A DNA stretch of 64,000 bases from Tidjanibacter sp. (GCA_017466345.1 JAFTUI010000004.1:62001-126000); one strand, 5' to 3'. Counted from the first letter of the stretch, positions 34,427 through 44,963 are shown. Notes: generated from the sequence alone by a model not told the origin. Numbers and translations are program-made.

Positions 34427-36277
34427 ATGGCAAATAACAAGTACGAAAGGTTGTTTGACGAGTTCCCAGCAGTTTCGACTGAGCAGTGGGAGGCTGTCAT
34501 CACGACCGACCTCAAAGGTGCCGACTATCAGAAAAAGTTAGTTTGGCGCACAGCAGAGGGCTTCAATGTACGCCCTTATTACCGTGCTGAGGATTTGGCA
34601 GCTGTTAAATTCCTCGGAGCTTCGGCTGGCGAGTTCCCCTATGTTCGCGGCGTGAAGAACTGCAACAGGTGGAAAGTTTTCCAGACCATCTATGTAGAGT
34701 GCCCCGCAGAGGCTAACAAGAAGGCACTCCACGCATTCGACTGTGGCGCAGAGAGCGTTGCTTTCGAGATTTGCAAAGAGGTGGACAAAGAGTTCGTAGA
34801 GGCTCTTACCGCAGGTATCGACCCCACCAAGAACGAGGTTGTATTCTACATCTGCACCTCCAACACCACCATCGTGGAGCCCGCAATGGAGTGGGCTGCT
34901 AAGTTCGACAAAGAGGCAGTGCGCATCGCTTTCGATTTCGATCCCCTTATGTGGGGTCTTACCCGCTTCGGCAAATTCTGCTGCGGTAAAGAGCGTGGCG
35001 AAGAGTGCTTCGACAAAATCGCAGGCTACATCAAACGCTACGGCAAAGAGTTCAAGCACGTTCGCTTTGCAGGTATCGATGGCTCCATCCTCGGCAACAG
35101 TGGTTCGACCATCGTTGAGGAACTTGGCTATATGATGGCAGCAGGTCACGAGATGCTCGTGGAACTTGTAGAGCGTGGCGTAAGCGTAACCGATGCCGCA
35201 AAGAGCATCCGCTTTACCACTTCGATTACCTCGAACTACTTTATGGAGATTGCAAAACTCCGCGCAGCACGCCTCTTGTGGGCTAACATCACCAAGGCTT
35301 ATGAGCCCGAGTGCAAGTGCGCCGAGAAGATCTACCTCCACGCTGTTACCTCGGCTTGGAACCAGACCGTCTATGACTCGTATGTCAATATGCTTCGTGG
35401 CACTACCGAGGCTATGAGTGCTGCTATTGGTGGCGTTCATTCGTTGGAGGTATTGCCCTTTAATGCTGCTACTACCAAGAACGATGAGTTCTCGGAGCGC
35501 ATCGCTCGCAATGTACAGCTGCTGTTGAAGAACGAGGCTCACTTCGACAACGTAGTAGACCCCGCAGGTGGCTCGTACTACATCGAGAACCTCACTGCTT
35601 CGATTGCAGAGGAGGCTTGGAAACTCTTCCGCGAGGTGGAGGCTGAGGGTGGCTACATCGCTGCTTTCAACAAAGGCATCATCAGCGCAAGGGTTAAGGC
35701 TTCGGCTGAGAAGAAGAACAAAGAGGTGGCTACCCGCCGCACCATCCTTCTTGGTACCAACCAGTACCCCAACTTCGGCGAGACTTTGGAGGCAGTAAAG
35801 GCAGAGTGTGGTTGCACTTGCGAGGTTGGCGAGAACGCACTTGTACCCTACCGTGGTGGCGAGCAGTTTGAGGCTATGCGCCAAATGGTAGACGCAAGTG
35901 GCAAGGCTCCCAAGGCATTTATGCTCACTTGTGGCAGCTTGGCTATGGCTCGTGCAAGGGCTCAGTTCAGCTGCAACTTCTTCGCTTGCGCAGGTATCAA
36001 AGTTCAGGACAACACCTTCTTTGCTTCGGTTGAGGAGGGCGTGAAGGCAGCCAAAGAGGCTAAGGCAGAGATCGTAGTTGTTTGCTCTTCGGATGACGAC
36101 TACGCAACCGTGGCTCCCGAGGTGGCTAAGCTCATCGGCGATGAGGCTATCGTTGTTGTTGCTGGTGCTCCTGCTTGTGCCGAGGAGTTGAAGGCTCAGG
36201 GTATTACCCACTTCATCAGCGTAAGGGACAATGTTCTGGAAACGCTCAAAGGTTATCTTAAAGAGTTGGGTTTTTAA
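34427..36277 (+). CDS. mutA: methylmalonyl-CoA mutase small (alpha-type, non-catalytic) subunit
   Basis: 616 residues. Mutase barrel motifs (ANITKAYEPECKCAEKIYLHA, DPAGGSYYIENLT) are present, but the C-terminal B12-like domain lacks DxHxxG, as usual in the small subunit. Forms a heterodimer with MutB. The pathway links succinyl-CoA to methylmalonyl-CoA and propionate. Gap to mutB is 16 bases, so one operon. Confidence 0.93.
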   Translation: MANNKYERLFDEFPAVSTEQWEAVITTDLKGADYQKKLVWRTAEGFNVRPYYRAEDLAAVKFLGASAGEFPYVRGVKNCNRWKVFQTIYVECPAEANKKALHAFDCGAESVAFEICKEVDKEFVEALTAGIDPTKNEVVFYICTSNTTIVEPAMEWAAKFDKEAVRIAFDFDPLMWGLTRFGKFCCGKERGEECFDKIAGYIKRYGKEFKHVRFAGIDGSILGNSGSTIVEELGYMMAAGHEMLVELVERGVSVTDAAKSIRFTTSITSNYFMEIAKLRAARLLWANITKAYEPECKCAEKIYLHAVTSAWNQTVYDSYVNMLRGTTEAMSAAIGGVHSLEVLPFNAATTKNDEFSERIARNVQLLLKNEAHFDNVVDPAGGSYYIENLTASIAEEAWKLFREVEAEGGYIAAFNKGIISARVKASAEKKNKEVATRRTILLGTNQYPNFGETLEAVKAECGCTCEVGENALVPYRGGEQFEAMRQMVDASGKAPKAFMLTCGSLAMARARAQFSCNFFACAGIKVQDNTFFASVEEGVKAAKEAKAEIVVVCSSDDDYATVAPEVAKLIGDEAIVVVAGAPACAEELKAQGITHFISVRDNVLETLKGYLKELGF

Positions 36278-36293
36278 TCATTAGGACAGAATT

Positions 36294-38423
36294 ATGAGAG
36301 CACAATTTACAGATATTAAGTTTGCCGGCGCAACCGAGGGTTGCTGCCAGAGCAAGTGCGCTGCCCCCGAGAAAGAGTGGATGACTGCTGAGCAGATTCC
36401 CGTCAAAGGTCTTTACAGCGCAGAGGATTTGGAGGGTATGGAGCACCTGAACTATGCAGCAGGTGTGGCTCCTTTCCTTCGTGGTCCTTATAGCACAATG
36501 TACGTTATGCGCCCCTGGACCATCCGCCAGTATGCAGGTTTTTCGACAGCAGAGGAGAGTAACGCCTTCTACCGCCGTAACCTCGCTTCGGGTCAGAAAG
36601 GTCTGTCGGTAGCATTCGACTTGGCTACTCACCGTGGCTACGATGCCGACCACCCCAGGGTTGTTGGTGACGTAGGTAAGGCAGGTGTAAGTATCTGCTC
36701 GGTTGAGGATATGAAGGTGCTGTTCGATGGTATTCCATTGAACCAGATGTCGGTTTCGATGACTATGAACGGTGCTGTACTTCCCGTATTGGCATTCTAT
36801 ATCGTTGCAGGTTTGGAGCAGGGTTGCACCCTCGACCAACTCGCTGGTACCATCCAGAACGACATCTTGAAAGAGTTTATGGTGCGTAACACCTACATCT
36901 ACCCACCAGAATTCTCGATGCGTATTATTGCCGACATCTTTGAGTACACCTCGAAGAATATGCCCAAATTCAACTCGATTTCTATCTCGGGTTACCATAT
37001 GCAGGAGGCAGGTGCTACCGCCGACATCGAGTTGGCATACACCTTGGCTGACGGCTTGGAGTACCTCCGCGCAGGTGTGAATGCAGGTATGAGCATCGAC
37101 CAGTTTGCTCCCCGTCTGTCGTTCTTCTGGGCTGTTGGTATGAACCACTTTATGGAGATTGCCAAGATGAGGGCTGCACGTCTGTTGTGGGCTAAAATTG
37201 TTAAACAGTTCAACCCCAAGAACCCCAAATCGCTCGCATTGCGTACCCACTGCCAGACTTCGGGTTGGTCGCTTACCGAGCAGGATCCTTTCAACAACGT
37301 AGGTCGTACAGCTATCGAGGCTATGGGTGCTGCTCTGGGTCACACTCAGTCGCTCCACACCAACGCACTCGATGAGGCTATCGCACTGCCTACCGACTTC
37401 TCGGCTCGTATTGCTCGTAACACCCAGATCTACATCCAGGAGGAGACCAACGTATGCCGCTCGGTTGACCCCTGGGCAGGTTCGTACTATGTTGAGAGCC
37501 TCACCAACGAGATTGCTCACAAGGCTTGGGAGCACATCCAGGAGATTGAGAAACTTGGCGGTATGGCTAAGGCTATCGAGACCGGTATTCCTAAGATGCG
37601 TATCGAGGAGGCTTCGGCTCGTAAACAGGCTTGGATCGACTCTGGCGATGAGGTTATCGTGGGTCTGAACCGCTACCGTTTGGAGAAAGAGGCTCCCATC
37701 GACATCCTCGCTGTGGACAACACCGCAGTACGCGAGAGCCAGGTTAAACGCCTCCAAGAGTTGCGTGCAAACCGTGACGAGGCTGCCGTACAGAAAGCTC
37801 TGGCTGCCATCACCGAGGCTGTTAAGACCAAGACCGGCAACCTCTTGGAACTCGCTGTTGAGGCTGCGAAAGTTCGCGCTTCGTTGGGCGAGATTTCCGA
37901 TGCTTGCGAGGTTGTTGTAGGTCGCTACAAAGCAGTTATTCGTTCAATCTCTGGTGTATATTCGAGTGCTATGAAGAATGATGCAGATTTCGCCAAGGCG
38001 AAAGAGATGGTTGATGAGTTCGCAAAACGCGAGGGTCGTCAGCCCCGTATTATGATCGCAAAACTTGGTCAGGACGGTCACGACCGTGGTGCAAAAGTTG
38101 TTGCTACCGGTTACGCCGACCTCGGCTTTGACGTGGATATGGGTCCCTTGTTCCAGACTCCCGAGGAGGCTGCAAAACAGGCTGTCGAGAATGACGTACA
38201 CGTTGTAGGTGTATCCTCGCTTGCAGCGGGTCACTTGACTCTCGTTCCTCAGATCATCGCAGAGTTGAAGAAACTCGGCAGGGAGGACATCGTTGTTGTT
38301 GTGGGTGGTGTTATTCCCGCACAGGACTACGATGAACTCTACCGCGATGGTGCAGCAGCAATCTTTGGTCCTGGTACCCCTGTGGCTACTGCGGCTATCA
38401 AGATGCTCGAAATTTTGGCATAA
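36294..38423 (+). CDS. mutB: methylmalonyl-CoA mutase large catalytic subunit
   Basis: 709 residues. TIM barrel with [32 protein letters not shown] and [16 protein letters not shown]. The C-terminal B12-binding domain has [11 protein letters not shown] (DxHxxG, lower cobalt ligand) and [18 protein letters not shown]. Adenosylcobalamin-dependent isomerisation of succinyl-CoA and methylmalonyl-CoA. Corrinoid capture genes lie at the left end of the window. Ends in a palindromic 3' element. Confidence 0.95.
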   Translation: MRAQFTDIKFAGATEGCCQSKCAAPEKEWMTAEQIPVKGLYSAEDLEGMEHLNYAAGVAPFLRGPYSTMYVMRPWTIRQYAGFSTAEESNAFYRRNLASGQKGLSVAFDLATHRGYDADHPRVVGDVGKAGVSICSVEDMKVLFDGIPLNQMSVSMTMNGAVLPVLAFYIVAGLEQGCTLDQLAGTIQNDILKEFMVRNTYIYPPEFSMRIIADIFEYTSKNMPKFNSISISGYHMQEAGATADIELAYTLADGLEYLRAGVNAGMSIDQFAPRLSFFWAVGMNHFMEIAKMRAARLLWAKIVKQFNPKNPKSLALRTHCQTSGWSLTEQDPFNNVGRTAIEAMGAALGHTQSLHTNALDEAIALPTDFSARIARNTQIYIQEETNVCRSVDPWAGSYYVESLTNEIAHKAWEHIQEIEKLGGMAKAIETGIPKMRIEEASARKQAWIDSGDEVIVGLNRYRLEKEAPIDILAVDNTAVRESQVKRLQELRANRDEAAVQKALAAITEAVKTKTGNLLELAVEAAKVRASLGEISDACEVVVGRYKAVIRSISGVYSSAMKNDADFAKAKEMVDEFAKREGRQPRIMIAKLGQDGHDRGAKVVATGYADLGFDVDMGPLFQTPEEAAKQAVENDVHVVGVSSLAAGHLTLVPQIIAELKKLGREDIVVVVGGVIPAQDYDELYRDGAAAIFGPGTPVATAAIKMLEILA

Positions 38424-38530
38424 ACGCCCATTGCACAGCAACTGCTGTGTTGCACTGCGACAAATCCCCTCCTCATTTACCTCGTGTAAATTGAGGAGGG
38501 GATTTTCTTCTTGCGCCTAAAACACGCTTG
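38424..38530 (+). terminator. 3'-end palindromic element, copy 5 (after mutB)
   Basis: Inner stem AATCCCCTCC (38463-38472) with GGAGGGGATT (38495-38504), extended by CTCATTTAC with GTAAATTGAG, then TTTTC. Flanks GTTGCACTGCGACAAA and TTGCGCCTAAAACACGC match copies 1 and 4. Outer arms are not clear in this copy; GCACAGCA-ACTGCTGTGT (38434-) forms a small extra hairpin. Confidence 0.72.
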
Positions 38531-38574
38531 CTTCCCTGCTCGGCGGGGACGCTGAGCAGGGAGGGTGCTGCGCA

Positions 38575-38870
38575 GCAGTGGGAGAGGTCTGTCGCCCATA
38601 AGCCCTATAAGCCTTATAAGCCCCATAAGCCCTATACGAACTTGGGTATTAAAAAAGATACCCGCGAAGAAAGGGATCGACCTTTATCTTATAGAGTGGT
38701 AGATGCCAACCGCCTCAACTCCGTTGAGTCGTGGCAAGACGGAGTTTGGCAACTCCTATTTTCCCTGTCACTCCTGCAACCCCTGTTACCCCTGTTATCC
38801 CTGCAAGAAAAACAGGAGAAGCAAGCCCCAAAACCTCACGGGTATTAAAAAAGATACCTGCGCCCAAAAA
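38575..38870. repeat. mosaic intergenic repeats (CCTATAAGG units, two GGGTATT hairpins, CCCTGTTAC units)
   Basis: 38590-38637: ATAAGCCCTATAAGCC-type units. 38644-38663: GGGTATTAAAAAAGATACCC. 38765-38815: CCTGCAACCCCTGTTACCCC-type 9-mers. 38840-38859: a second hairpin with a final T. After it comes an A-run and a G-run (38863-38880). The rest of 38424-39011 holds no gene. Confidence 0.68.
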
Positions 38871-38949
38871 AAAGGGGGGGGTATGTGTGTGGGGGCGATG
38901 TGTATGGAGTGTGTTGGGGTAGGAGTGTGTGAGGGGGATAGATGCAAAG

Positions 38950-38978
38950 AGCCGACTCTGCGAGAGCAAAGTCGGCTC
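38950..38978 (-). terminator. terminator after fimbrillin-like lipoprotein
   Basis: GAGCCGACT pairs with AGTCGGCTC; on the minus strand CTTTGCATC follows, a weak T-run. Lies 33 bases behind the stop. Confidence 0.6.
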
Positions 38979-39011
38979 CATTTGTTTGATTATGCGAAAT
39001 TTGTTTGATAA

Positions 39012-40502
39012 CTACTCGGTTGCAGGAACATCAATTTTTATGTTATCTACATAAATATATGGAGCAGCTGTCGAGTTGGAGAGGTATATCTCAATAGTTT
39101 TTGAACCGTCAACAGTTATATTATGGGTAATGTGCTGTATTATGTTTGCTTGGTCGGCAGGGATTGTTGTGAGAAGTTTAGTCCAAGAGCCACCAGTGTT
39201 CTTATATGCAAAATTCACTTTTGTTTCTGTCTCACTTGTAAATACCAAATCAAAAGAGACCTCTAATTCATTATTACCATCAACACTAATGCCAGTGTAT
39301 TTGAACATAGAGCCCACTTTTGCGCCACTAAACCTACCACAAGCGCCTGTTATGGTTCCACCAGTTGGATATCCCGATGTTTGATACGCAGCTCCGCTCG
39401 AAGGCGTAGAAACAGTTATACCAGAAACGTCATCATTGTACACAATAATATTGTTTTTATCATATGTTGCACTTGTACCAAAGGTTTCCAAGAAGATGGG
39501 TTTTGCTTCCTCTACATAAACATAGTCATACACAAGGTTTGCGGTGTTGTAGGTGCCTGCCTTGAACTCGATGTCTGCGGTGGCAGTTTTCTCTAAGGTC
39601 TGCTCGCCGGTAGAGGTCGTGATGGTTACCTTGAAGGTCTCGCCAGTAGCGAGAGTGAAGGGTGCGGTAATCATATAGAAATCGGCACTTGCGCCAACAG
39701 CCAACTCCTCGGCAGCCAACTCATTGCCATCTTCATCAAGTGCGCCTTTAATCGTCAACCCGCGAGTCTTGAAGGAGTCTGCTGTGTTGTTTGCTTTTGT
39801 GAGGTCAATTTTGGGCTCATCTGCGGTAAGGTCAATCCAGAAAGCACCAAAGATGTTAGTGTTGCCCGTAACGGTCAACTTCTGGATGACGGTGGGTTGG
39901 TCCGAGTTGTTGGTAACGGTAAATTTGTGCAACACTGCAAGGTGTTTGAGGGTTACGTTGGGCTCACGAGTATCCTTTGCCTTACCCACCATAATATCCA
40001 TACCTGCAATATGGTCAGTGTTGTTGTAGCCGTACTGAGTGGTTGCACCAATAGCAAAATATCCATCATCTTTCGATTGACCAAGGGGAGTTTTGAGAGT
40101 AGGCTCATCGTTGTTTGTGCTATAAGGATATACCACATACCAATCGTAGTTCACGCCATCCTCAAAAGGAACCTCAACACCCTCGGCTGGACTAAATTTG
40201 CCCTCAGCATTCTCGTCAATCACAAAATTGAGGTTGTCCGAATACTCCTCGGTACCTGTGGGGGCGTTAAATACGGCGAGTTGGTCGTTTTGGGTCCACG
40301 ACAACTTAAAGTCGCTATCGAGGATGGTGCGAGTGGTGGGGAGGTTTGCGCGCAATACGAGTTCGGAAGGCTCGGCGGGCTCCTCTACTACGGGTTCATC
40401 GGGGGTTACGGGAGTGTTGCCCTCTTCGATAGGCTCGTTCTCACAGCCTACCACTGCAAGTGCCAACATTGCGGCACCCAAAATCTGAAATGTCTTTTTC
40501 AT
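39012..40502 (-). CDS. fimbrillin-like lipoprotein with C-terminal binding-type domain
   Basis: 496 residues, lipoprotein Cys20 (ALAVVGC). Residues about 45-335 resemble Bacteroidales fimbrillin-like proteins (RTILDSDFKLSWTQNDQLAVF; LKHLAVLHKFTVTN; GTYNTANLVYDY). The C-terminal ~150 residues look like a jelly-roll domain ending IYVDNIKIDV, similar in style to the end of the glycan-binding candidate at 44964 (VRIDNLKLVEV). Last gene of the leftward locus. Could be a surface glycan-binding protein or minor fimbrial subunit; no protease-processing site was sought. Confidence 0.65.
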   Translation of the reverse strand: MKKTFQILGAAMLALAVVGCENEPIEEGNTPVTPDEPVVEEPAEPSELVLRANLPTTRTILDSDFKLSWTQNDQLAVFNAPTGTEEYSDNLNFVIDENAEGKFSPAEGVEVPFEDGVNYDWYVVYPYSTNNDEPTLKTPLGQSKDDGYFAIGATTQYGYNNTDHIAGMDIMVGKAKDTREPNVTLKHLAVLHKFTVTNNSDQPTVIQKLTVTGNTNIFGAFWIDLTADEPKIDLTKANNTADSFKTRGLTIKGALDEDGNELAAEELAVGASADFYMITAPFTLATGETFKVTITTSTGEQTLEKTATADIEFKAGTYNTANLVYDYVYVEEAKPIFLETFGTSATYDKNNIIVYNDDVSGITVSTPSSGAAYQTSGYPTGGTITGACGRFSGAKVGSMFKYTGISVDGNNELEVSFDLVFTSETETKVNFAYKNTGGSWTKLLTTIPADQANIIQHITHNITVDGSKTIEIYLSNSTAAPYIYVDNIKIDVPATE

Positions 40503-40561
40503 TGTTGTTATAGATTTAAGTTCTGTTTAATTAATCGTTTTTCATTTTTTCGGGGGGGCAA

Positions 40562-40705
40562 CTACCACCAATCGGTATTTCCCTCTTCCCAATCTTTGAG
40601 CATTGTGTTCTCTTCAATAATAAGGATGGTGCTTACGGCAATACCTTGCTCAACCATTACCACCTCTTGCTCCACCGAGGGAGCGTTGTAAATTCTCTTT
40701 TTCAT
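40562..40705 (-). CDS. 47-residue small protein
   Basis: ATG AAA AAG at 40705 opens a 47-codon frame ending TAG at 40562: starts MKKRIYNAPSVEQEVVMVEQ, has a hydrophobic middle (AVSTILIIEENTMLKDW) and ends EEGNTDWW. It lies between the GH3 gene (gap 13) and the fimbrillin-like gene (gap 59), same strand, with lysine-rich start and bacterial codon usage. Short proteins of similar style (MKK..Y..PS.E...VVEQ, aromatic acidic tail) occur near Bacteroidales surface-protein genes. No function known to me; a secreted peptide is possible. Confidence 0.6.
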   Translation of the reverse strand: MKKRIYNAPSVEQEVVMVEQGIAVSTILIIEENTMLKDWEEGNTDWW

Positions 40706-40718
40706 AGCGTTAGTGTTT

Positions 40719-42950
40719 TTATTTAGTGATTTTGAAATAAGTTTTCAGACCTGTTTGGCTATCGGTGCCGATGGTGAGGGTATATTTGCCCTCCTCAACA
40801 GCCAGCACCATATCGCGGTTGTGGAACGCCAAGCGGCTCACGGGAACCTCGAACTCCACCCTGCGGCACTCGCCGGCTCCGAGCGTCACGCGCTGGAACT
40901 CTTTGAGCTCCTTCATAGGCTGGGTGACCGAGGCGGTTTTGCGACCTGTGTAGAGTTGCACGACCTCCGTACCCTCGCGTCTGCCCGTATTGGTAAGCAG
41001 CACGCTAACCTTGATGCTCTCATCGGGGGTTACGGCGGTCTTCTCAATCTTGATGTCCGACAACTCGAATGTAGTATAACTCAGACCGTAGCCGAAGGGG
41101 AATAGTGGCGAGGGTGCAACATCCAAGTAGGAGGAGGTGTGCCCCATAACCGACTGGTAAGCCTCGCGAGGAATACTATCGAGGTTGCCCTCGGTGCCTT
41201 TGGCGCGGTGGCTGGTGTGTTTGTGGTTATAATAAATAGGTATCTGACCTACGTTGCGGGGGAAGGTTGCGGGGAGTTTGCCCGAGGGGCTAACCTCGCC
41301 AAAGAGGATGTTTGCCAGAGCCTTGCCACCCATAGTGCCGGGGTGCCAAGCGTACAAAATGGCGTCCGAAATCTCCACCTGGCGAGCAATAGTCAAGGGG
41401 CGACCAGCCATAAAGACCGTAACCAGAGGAGTTTCGACCTCTGCCAAAGCCTCCAACATATCGCCCTGTGCGCCCTGCAAGTCGAGCGATGAGAGCGAGT
41501 GAGCCTCGCCCGACATCATCTGCTCCTCGCCAACAAACGCCACAACAACGTCTGCCTTGCGGGCAGCCTCCTGCATTCTTGCAAACTCGGCTGTCGACCT
41601 ATCGCGGGGGTGGGTAAGGCAGGGTATGTAGTCAATCTCCACCTTCTTAGCCCAATCCTCGCGGATAGCCGCAATGGGAGTCACAGTGTGGGTTTTGTCG
41701 CCATCCAGAGCCCAAGTACCCATCTGGTCGTAGGGGGCGTCTGCCATAGGACCTACAACAAGCACCCTCTTAACTTTTTCGGGGAGGAGGGGAAGCACCT
41801 CGCCCTCGTTTTTGAGCATCACAACGCTCTCCTCTGCCAAGCGGCAAGCGGTAGCCAGCACGCTCTCGGAGTAGATGTCGCTCTTCTCGGTGGTGCGGGC
41901 GTAGGGCTGCTCGAACAAGCCGAGAGCCACTTTGAGCCTCAGCACGCGGCGTACAGCCTCGTCCAGCACTGCCATATCAACCTCGCCACTCTCGATGAGT
42001 TCTTTGAGGTTCAGCAGGTACGACCTCGATGACATATCCACATCGCAGCCCGCCTCGATACATTGGTGTGCAGCATCCCTCTTGTCGTAGGCTACGCCGT
42101 GGGGGATAAGACCTGCCACAGAGCCCCAATCGCTCACAACAACACCCTCGAAGCCCCACTGCTCCCTAAGGAGTTCCGTCAGGAGCCAACGGTTACCCGT
42201 AGAGGGAAGACCGTCATTGTCGTTGAAAGAGGTCATAATGGAGGCACAGCCCTCATCAACGCAAGCCTTGAAGGGGGGGAGATAGACATCCCTCAGCGTG
42301 CGGGGAGGGATGCTGGTGGTGTTGTAGTCACGACCACCCTCGGCATCGCCATAGCCCACAAAGTGTTTGGCGCAAGCCGCCATAGAGGTCTGGTCGCTCA
42401 GAGAGTTGCCCTGATAACCCCTAACAACTGCCGTAGCGAGCCTGCCCGCCATATAGGTGTCCTCGCCGAACGACTCGGCAATACGTCCCCAGCGGGCGTC
42501 ACGAGCAATATCCATCATAGGCGCAAAAGCCCAGCGGATACCCCTCTCGGTAGCCTCCAAAGCGGTGTTGCGCGAAGCCTTCTCAATGAGCTCTTCGTCC
42601 CACGAGGCAGCCTGACCCAGAGGAATGGGAAGTACGGTGTTGAAACCGTGCACCACATCGCGGGCAAACAAGAGAGGAATACCTGCGGGGCTCTCCTCGA
42701 TGGCAATGCGCTGCAACTCGTTGGTCACTGCGGGGTCCACGATGTTCATAATCGAAGAGAGTGTACCCTCGCGCACCTCCTTTTTGATTTGCTCCAAATC
42801 GCGCCTACCGTCCATCTGGTTGAGCTGTCCGATTTTGTCTTCGATGGTCATCTTTGCCATTATCTCCTCCACCCTCTGGTCAATATCCTTCTGGGCAAAG
42901 GCGAAGAGTGGCAAAGCCATCACAACAAATGCAATAAGTTTTTTCATCAT
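40719..42950 (-). CDS. bglX: glycoside hydrolase family 3 beta-glucosidase, BglX-like
   Basis: 743 residues from ATG 42950 (MMKKLIAFVVMALPLFAFAQ signal peptide). The in-frame upstream extension runs antisense to nothing conserved and is rejected. GH3 N-domain with DIDQRVEEIMAKMTIEDKIGQ start, GRIAESFGEDTYMAGRLA, KHFVGYG and nucleophile Asp in VVVSDWGSV. C-domain with VAFVGEEQMMSGEAHSLSSL and a FnIII-like end (GLSYTTFELS; EVVQLYTGRK). Removes terminal beta-linked glucose or xylose from oligosaccharides in the periplasm. Part of the leftward SusCD operon. Confidence 0.88.
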   Translation of the reverse strand: MMKKLIAFVVMALPLFAFAQKDIDQRVEEIMAKMTIEDKIGQLNQMDGRRDLEQIKKEVREGTLSSIMNIVDPAVTNELQRIAIEESPAGIPLLFARDVVHGFNTVLPIPLGQAASWDEELIEKASRNTALEATERGIRWAFAPMMDIARDARWGRIAESFGEDTYMAGRLATAVVRGYQGNSLSDQTSMAACAKHFVGYGDAEGGRDYNTTSIPPRTLRDVYLPPFKACVDEGCASIMTSFNDNDGLPSTGNRWLLTELLREQWGFEGVVVSDWGSVAGLIPHGVAYDKRDAAHQCIEAGCDVDMSSRSYLLNLKELIESGEVDMAVLDEAVRRVLRLKVALGLFEQPYARTTEKSDIYSESVLATACRLAEESVVMLKNEGEVLPLLPEKVKRVLVVGPMADAPYDQMGTWALDGDKTHTVTPIAAIREDWAKKVEIDYIPCLTHPRDRSTAEFARMQEAARKADVVVAFVGEEQMMSGEAHSLSSLDLQGAQGDMLEALAEVETPLVTVFMAGRPLTIARQVEISDAILYAWHPGTMGGKALANILFGEVSPSGKLPATFPRNVGQIPIYYNHKHTSHRAKGTEGNLDSIPREAYQSVMGHTSSYLDVAPSPLFPFGYGLSYTTFELSDIKIEKTAVTPDESIKVSVLLTNTGRREGTEVVQLYTGRKTASVTQPMKELKEFQRVTLGAGECRRVEFEVPVSRLAFHNRDMVLAVEEGKYTLTIGTDSQTGLKTYFKITK

Positions 42951-42964
42951 AGTATGGTTTTGGA

Positions 42965-44962
42965 TTATTGTTTTACCAAAAGGATGGCATCTGCACGCAT
43001 TGTGGCATCTGCTGTCGCGTTGGAGATGGTAACCACCACAGGTGCGCCCTCCTCGAACTCGAAGGTGCCCAAGTGAGCCCAATCGCCCGAGGTCTGACCT
43101 AATACATCGAGGTCGTCACGCAGGAAGGTGATGTGGTGAGCCTTCTCGCCCGAAAGGATGTCGAAAGTGGTGCTCGAAGTGAGTTTTTTGTTCGCGCTCT
43201 GGTAGCTATACACAGCCCACTCGCCCGCAGAGGGCAGAGCATCAACCGTAAAGCGCACGCTCTGGGGTTTGGTGGTGGGAGCCAACTCGTAGAACGAGAG
43301 TCCATAGCCACCCCTGCCCTTTGCAACCCACTTGTCGTCTGCCACAACACCTGCATCGGCATCATCCACGAGGATGTCGGGCTCGGAGCCGTCCATATAG
43401 GGGTCTTGGGCTATTACGTTGTTGATTTCGTTGCTATCTACCAACTGTATGTCGCAGCAACCCTGCTTGTGAGCCAAAGCAGCGGCAACACCTGCCGACT
43501 GACCAAGCACCATAAACACAGGCTCCATACGGATAGAGCCATAGGCGATGTGGCTGGCCGAGAGGCATACGGGCACCAAAAGGTTGGTGCACTGCTCCCT
43601 CTTGGGAGTGATGGAGCGGTAGGCAATGGGATAGGGCAGTCCGCCACCAATCTCCACATTACCCTCGTTTTTGACCATCTTCTTGCCATTCTTCTCGATG
43701 ACAATACGCTGGCAGTTGTGCGAGTCCATCTGGTAGGCTGCCATACCTACACCATCGGTAACGGTTGTGCGTCCCTCGCAGTCGGCTTGGGTGGCGACAT
43801 ACTCGCCCACCATACGCCTTGCCTCACGAATGTAGAGCTGGGGTGTCCAATTGCCATTGTTGGTGTACTCATCTTTGGGGTAGCCCCAGAGCTGCATCCT
43901 CTCGCGGAGCAACTCAGGTACACGCTCATCGTGACCGATGAAGTAGAGCAAACCCTTAGTGTAGGAGGTGTGGGCGTCAATAATCTCTTGGCGCTCTTCG
44001 TAGGATGCCTCGGGGTAGTTGTGGTTCATACCAATCATATCGCTCGAAAAACCGCCTCGATTGTTCACATCGGTCTTGTTGTTGGGCATACGGCTCCAAA
44101 TGAAGTAGTCGTTGAGTGAGAGTTTCTCGGGCTGCACCTCCATAAGCCTCAGGAGCAACTCGTAACGAGTGGAGTCGTAATCCTCGGGGCGGGTAATTTC
44201 GATGCGGTTTGCGGGGTCGTCTGTCAGGCAGATGCGGTAGTTGTATGCCTGCACCATCTGGTCGGCAGTACCATCCTCTGCCACCTCGGCGGGCGAGATA
44301 CCCCACAGCAGACCACTCTCAGGGTTGCCTTTCTCCTTGTAGGGGTCGATGCCATCGGGGAATTGGTGGCGGGTCATCAGCTCCACGCCATTGTAGGTCT
44401 CGCCATACTGAGCGTTAGCCTCCCTACCAACCGTATACTCCACACCCGAGCGAGCCATCAGGTCGCCCTCGTAGGAGCAGTCGATGAAGTAGTCTGCCTT
44501 GATGGTGCGGGTTTTGGAGGGTTTCGAGGAGTTTTCCACAACGATTTTGGCAATGCGGGTGCCCTCTTTGTGGCTCTCGCGGATGCGGTAGCCCTCCATC
44601 ACACGGATGTTGTCGTTACGGAGATAGTCGCGCATAATGCCCTCAGCCACCGAAGGCTCAAAAATCCACTGCTCCAAGCGTCCGTAGTGTGCGCCCACCT
44701 TGCGGTAGAACTGCTTTGCAACGCCCGAGATAACCTGCTTGTTGCCGATGTCGGTGAAGCCCAAACCGCCGGTGGTCATACCGCCAATGTGGTTTGTGGG
44801 CTCTACCAACACAACATCCAAACCCTGCTGGGCTGCCGAGTAGGCTGCCACAACACCTGCCGAAGTACCACCATAGACACACAGGTCGTACTGAGCAGGC
44901 TGGTTGCAACCGCCCAATGCGAGGGCGGCTGCAACAACTGCTATAAGTTTCAATGCTTTCAT
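42965..44962 (-). CDS. FAD-dependent oxidoreductase lipoprotein with golvesin/xanthan-lyase-like C-terminus
   Basis: 665 residues from ATG 44962, lipoprotein Cys19 (ALALGGC). FAD_oxidored fold: LCVYGGTSAGVVAAYSAAQQG (dinucleotide loop), HIGGMTTGGLGFTD, KADYFIDCSYEGDLMARSGVEY. The C-terminal ~130 residues (GRGGYGLSFYEL..., ending TMRADAILLVKQ) resemble the golvesin/Xly carbohydrate-binding-like domain. It is exported, which suggests it acts on glycans or released sugars at the surface or in the periplasm. Its start is 1 base from the stop of the upstream gene. Substrate unknown; a paralogue lies at 47711. Confidence 0.8.
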   Translation of the reverse strand: MKALKLIAVVAAALALGGCNQPAQYDLCVYGGTSAGVVAAYSAAQQGLDVVLVEPTNHIGGMTTGGLGFTDIGNKQVISGVAKQFYRKVGAHYGRLEQWIFEPSVAEGIMRDYLRNDNIRVMEGYRIRESHKEGTRIAKIVVENSSKPSKTRTIKADYFIDCSYEGDLMARSGVEYTVGREANAQYGETYNGVELMTRHQFPDGIDPYKEKGNPESGLLWGISPAEVAEDGTADQMVQAYNYRICLTDDPANRIEITRPEDYDSTRYELLLRLMEVQPEKLSLNDYFIWSRMPNNKTDVNNRGGFSSDMIGMNHNYPEASYEERQEIIDAHTSYTKGLLYFIGHDERVPELLRERMQLWGYPKDEYTNNGNWTPQLYIREARRMVGEYVATQADCEGRTTVTDGVGMAAYQMDSHNCQRIVIEKNGKKMVKNEGNVEIGGGLPYPIAYRSITPKREQCTNLLVPVCLSASHIAYGSIRMEPVFMVLGQSAGVAAALAHKQGCCDIQLVDSNEINNVIAQDPYMDGSEPDILVDDADAGVVADDKWVAKGRGGYGLSFYELAPTTKPQSVRFTVDALPSAGEWAVYSYQSANKKLTSSTTFDILSGEKAHHITFLRDDLDVLGQTSGDWAHLGTFEFEEGAPVVVTISNATADATMRADAILLVKQ

Positions 44963-44963
44963 A

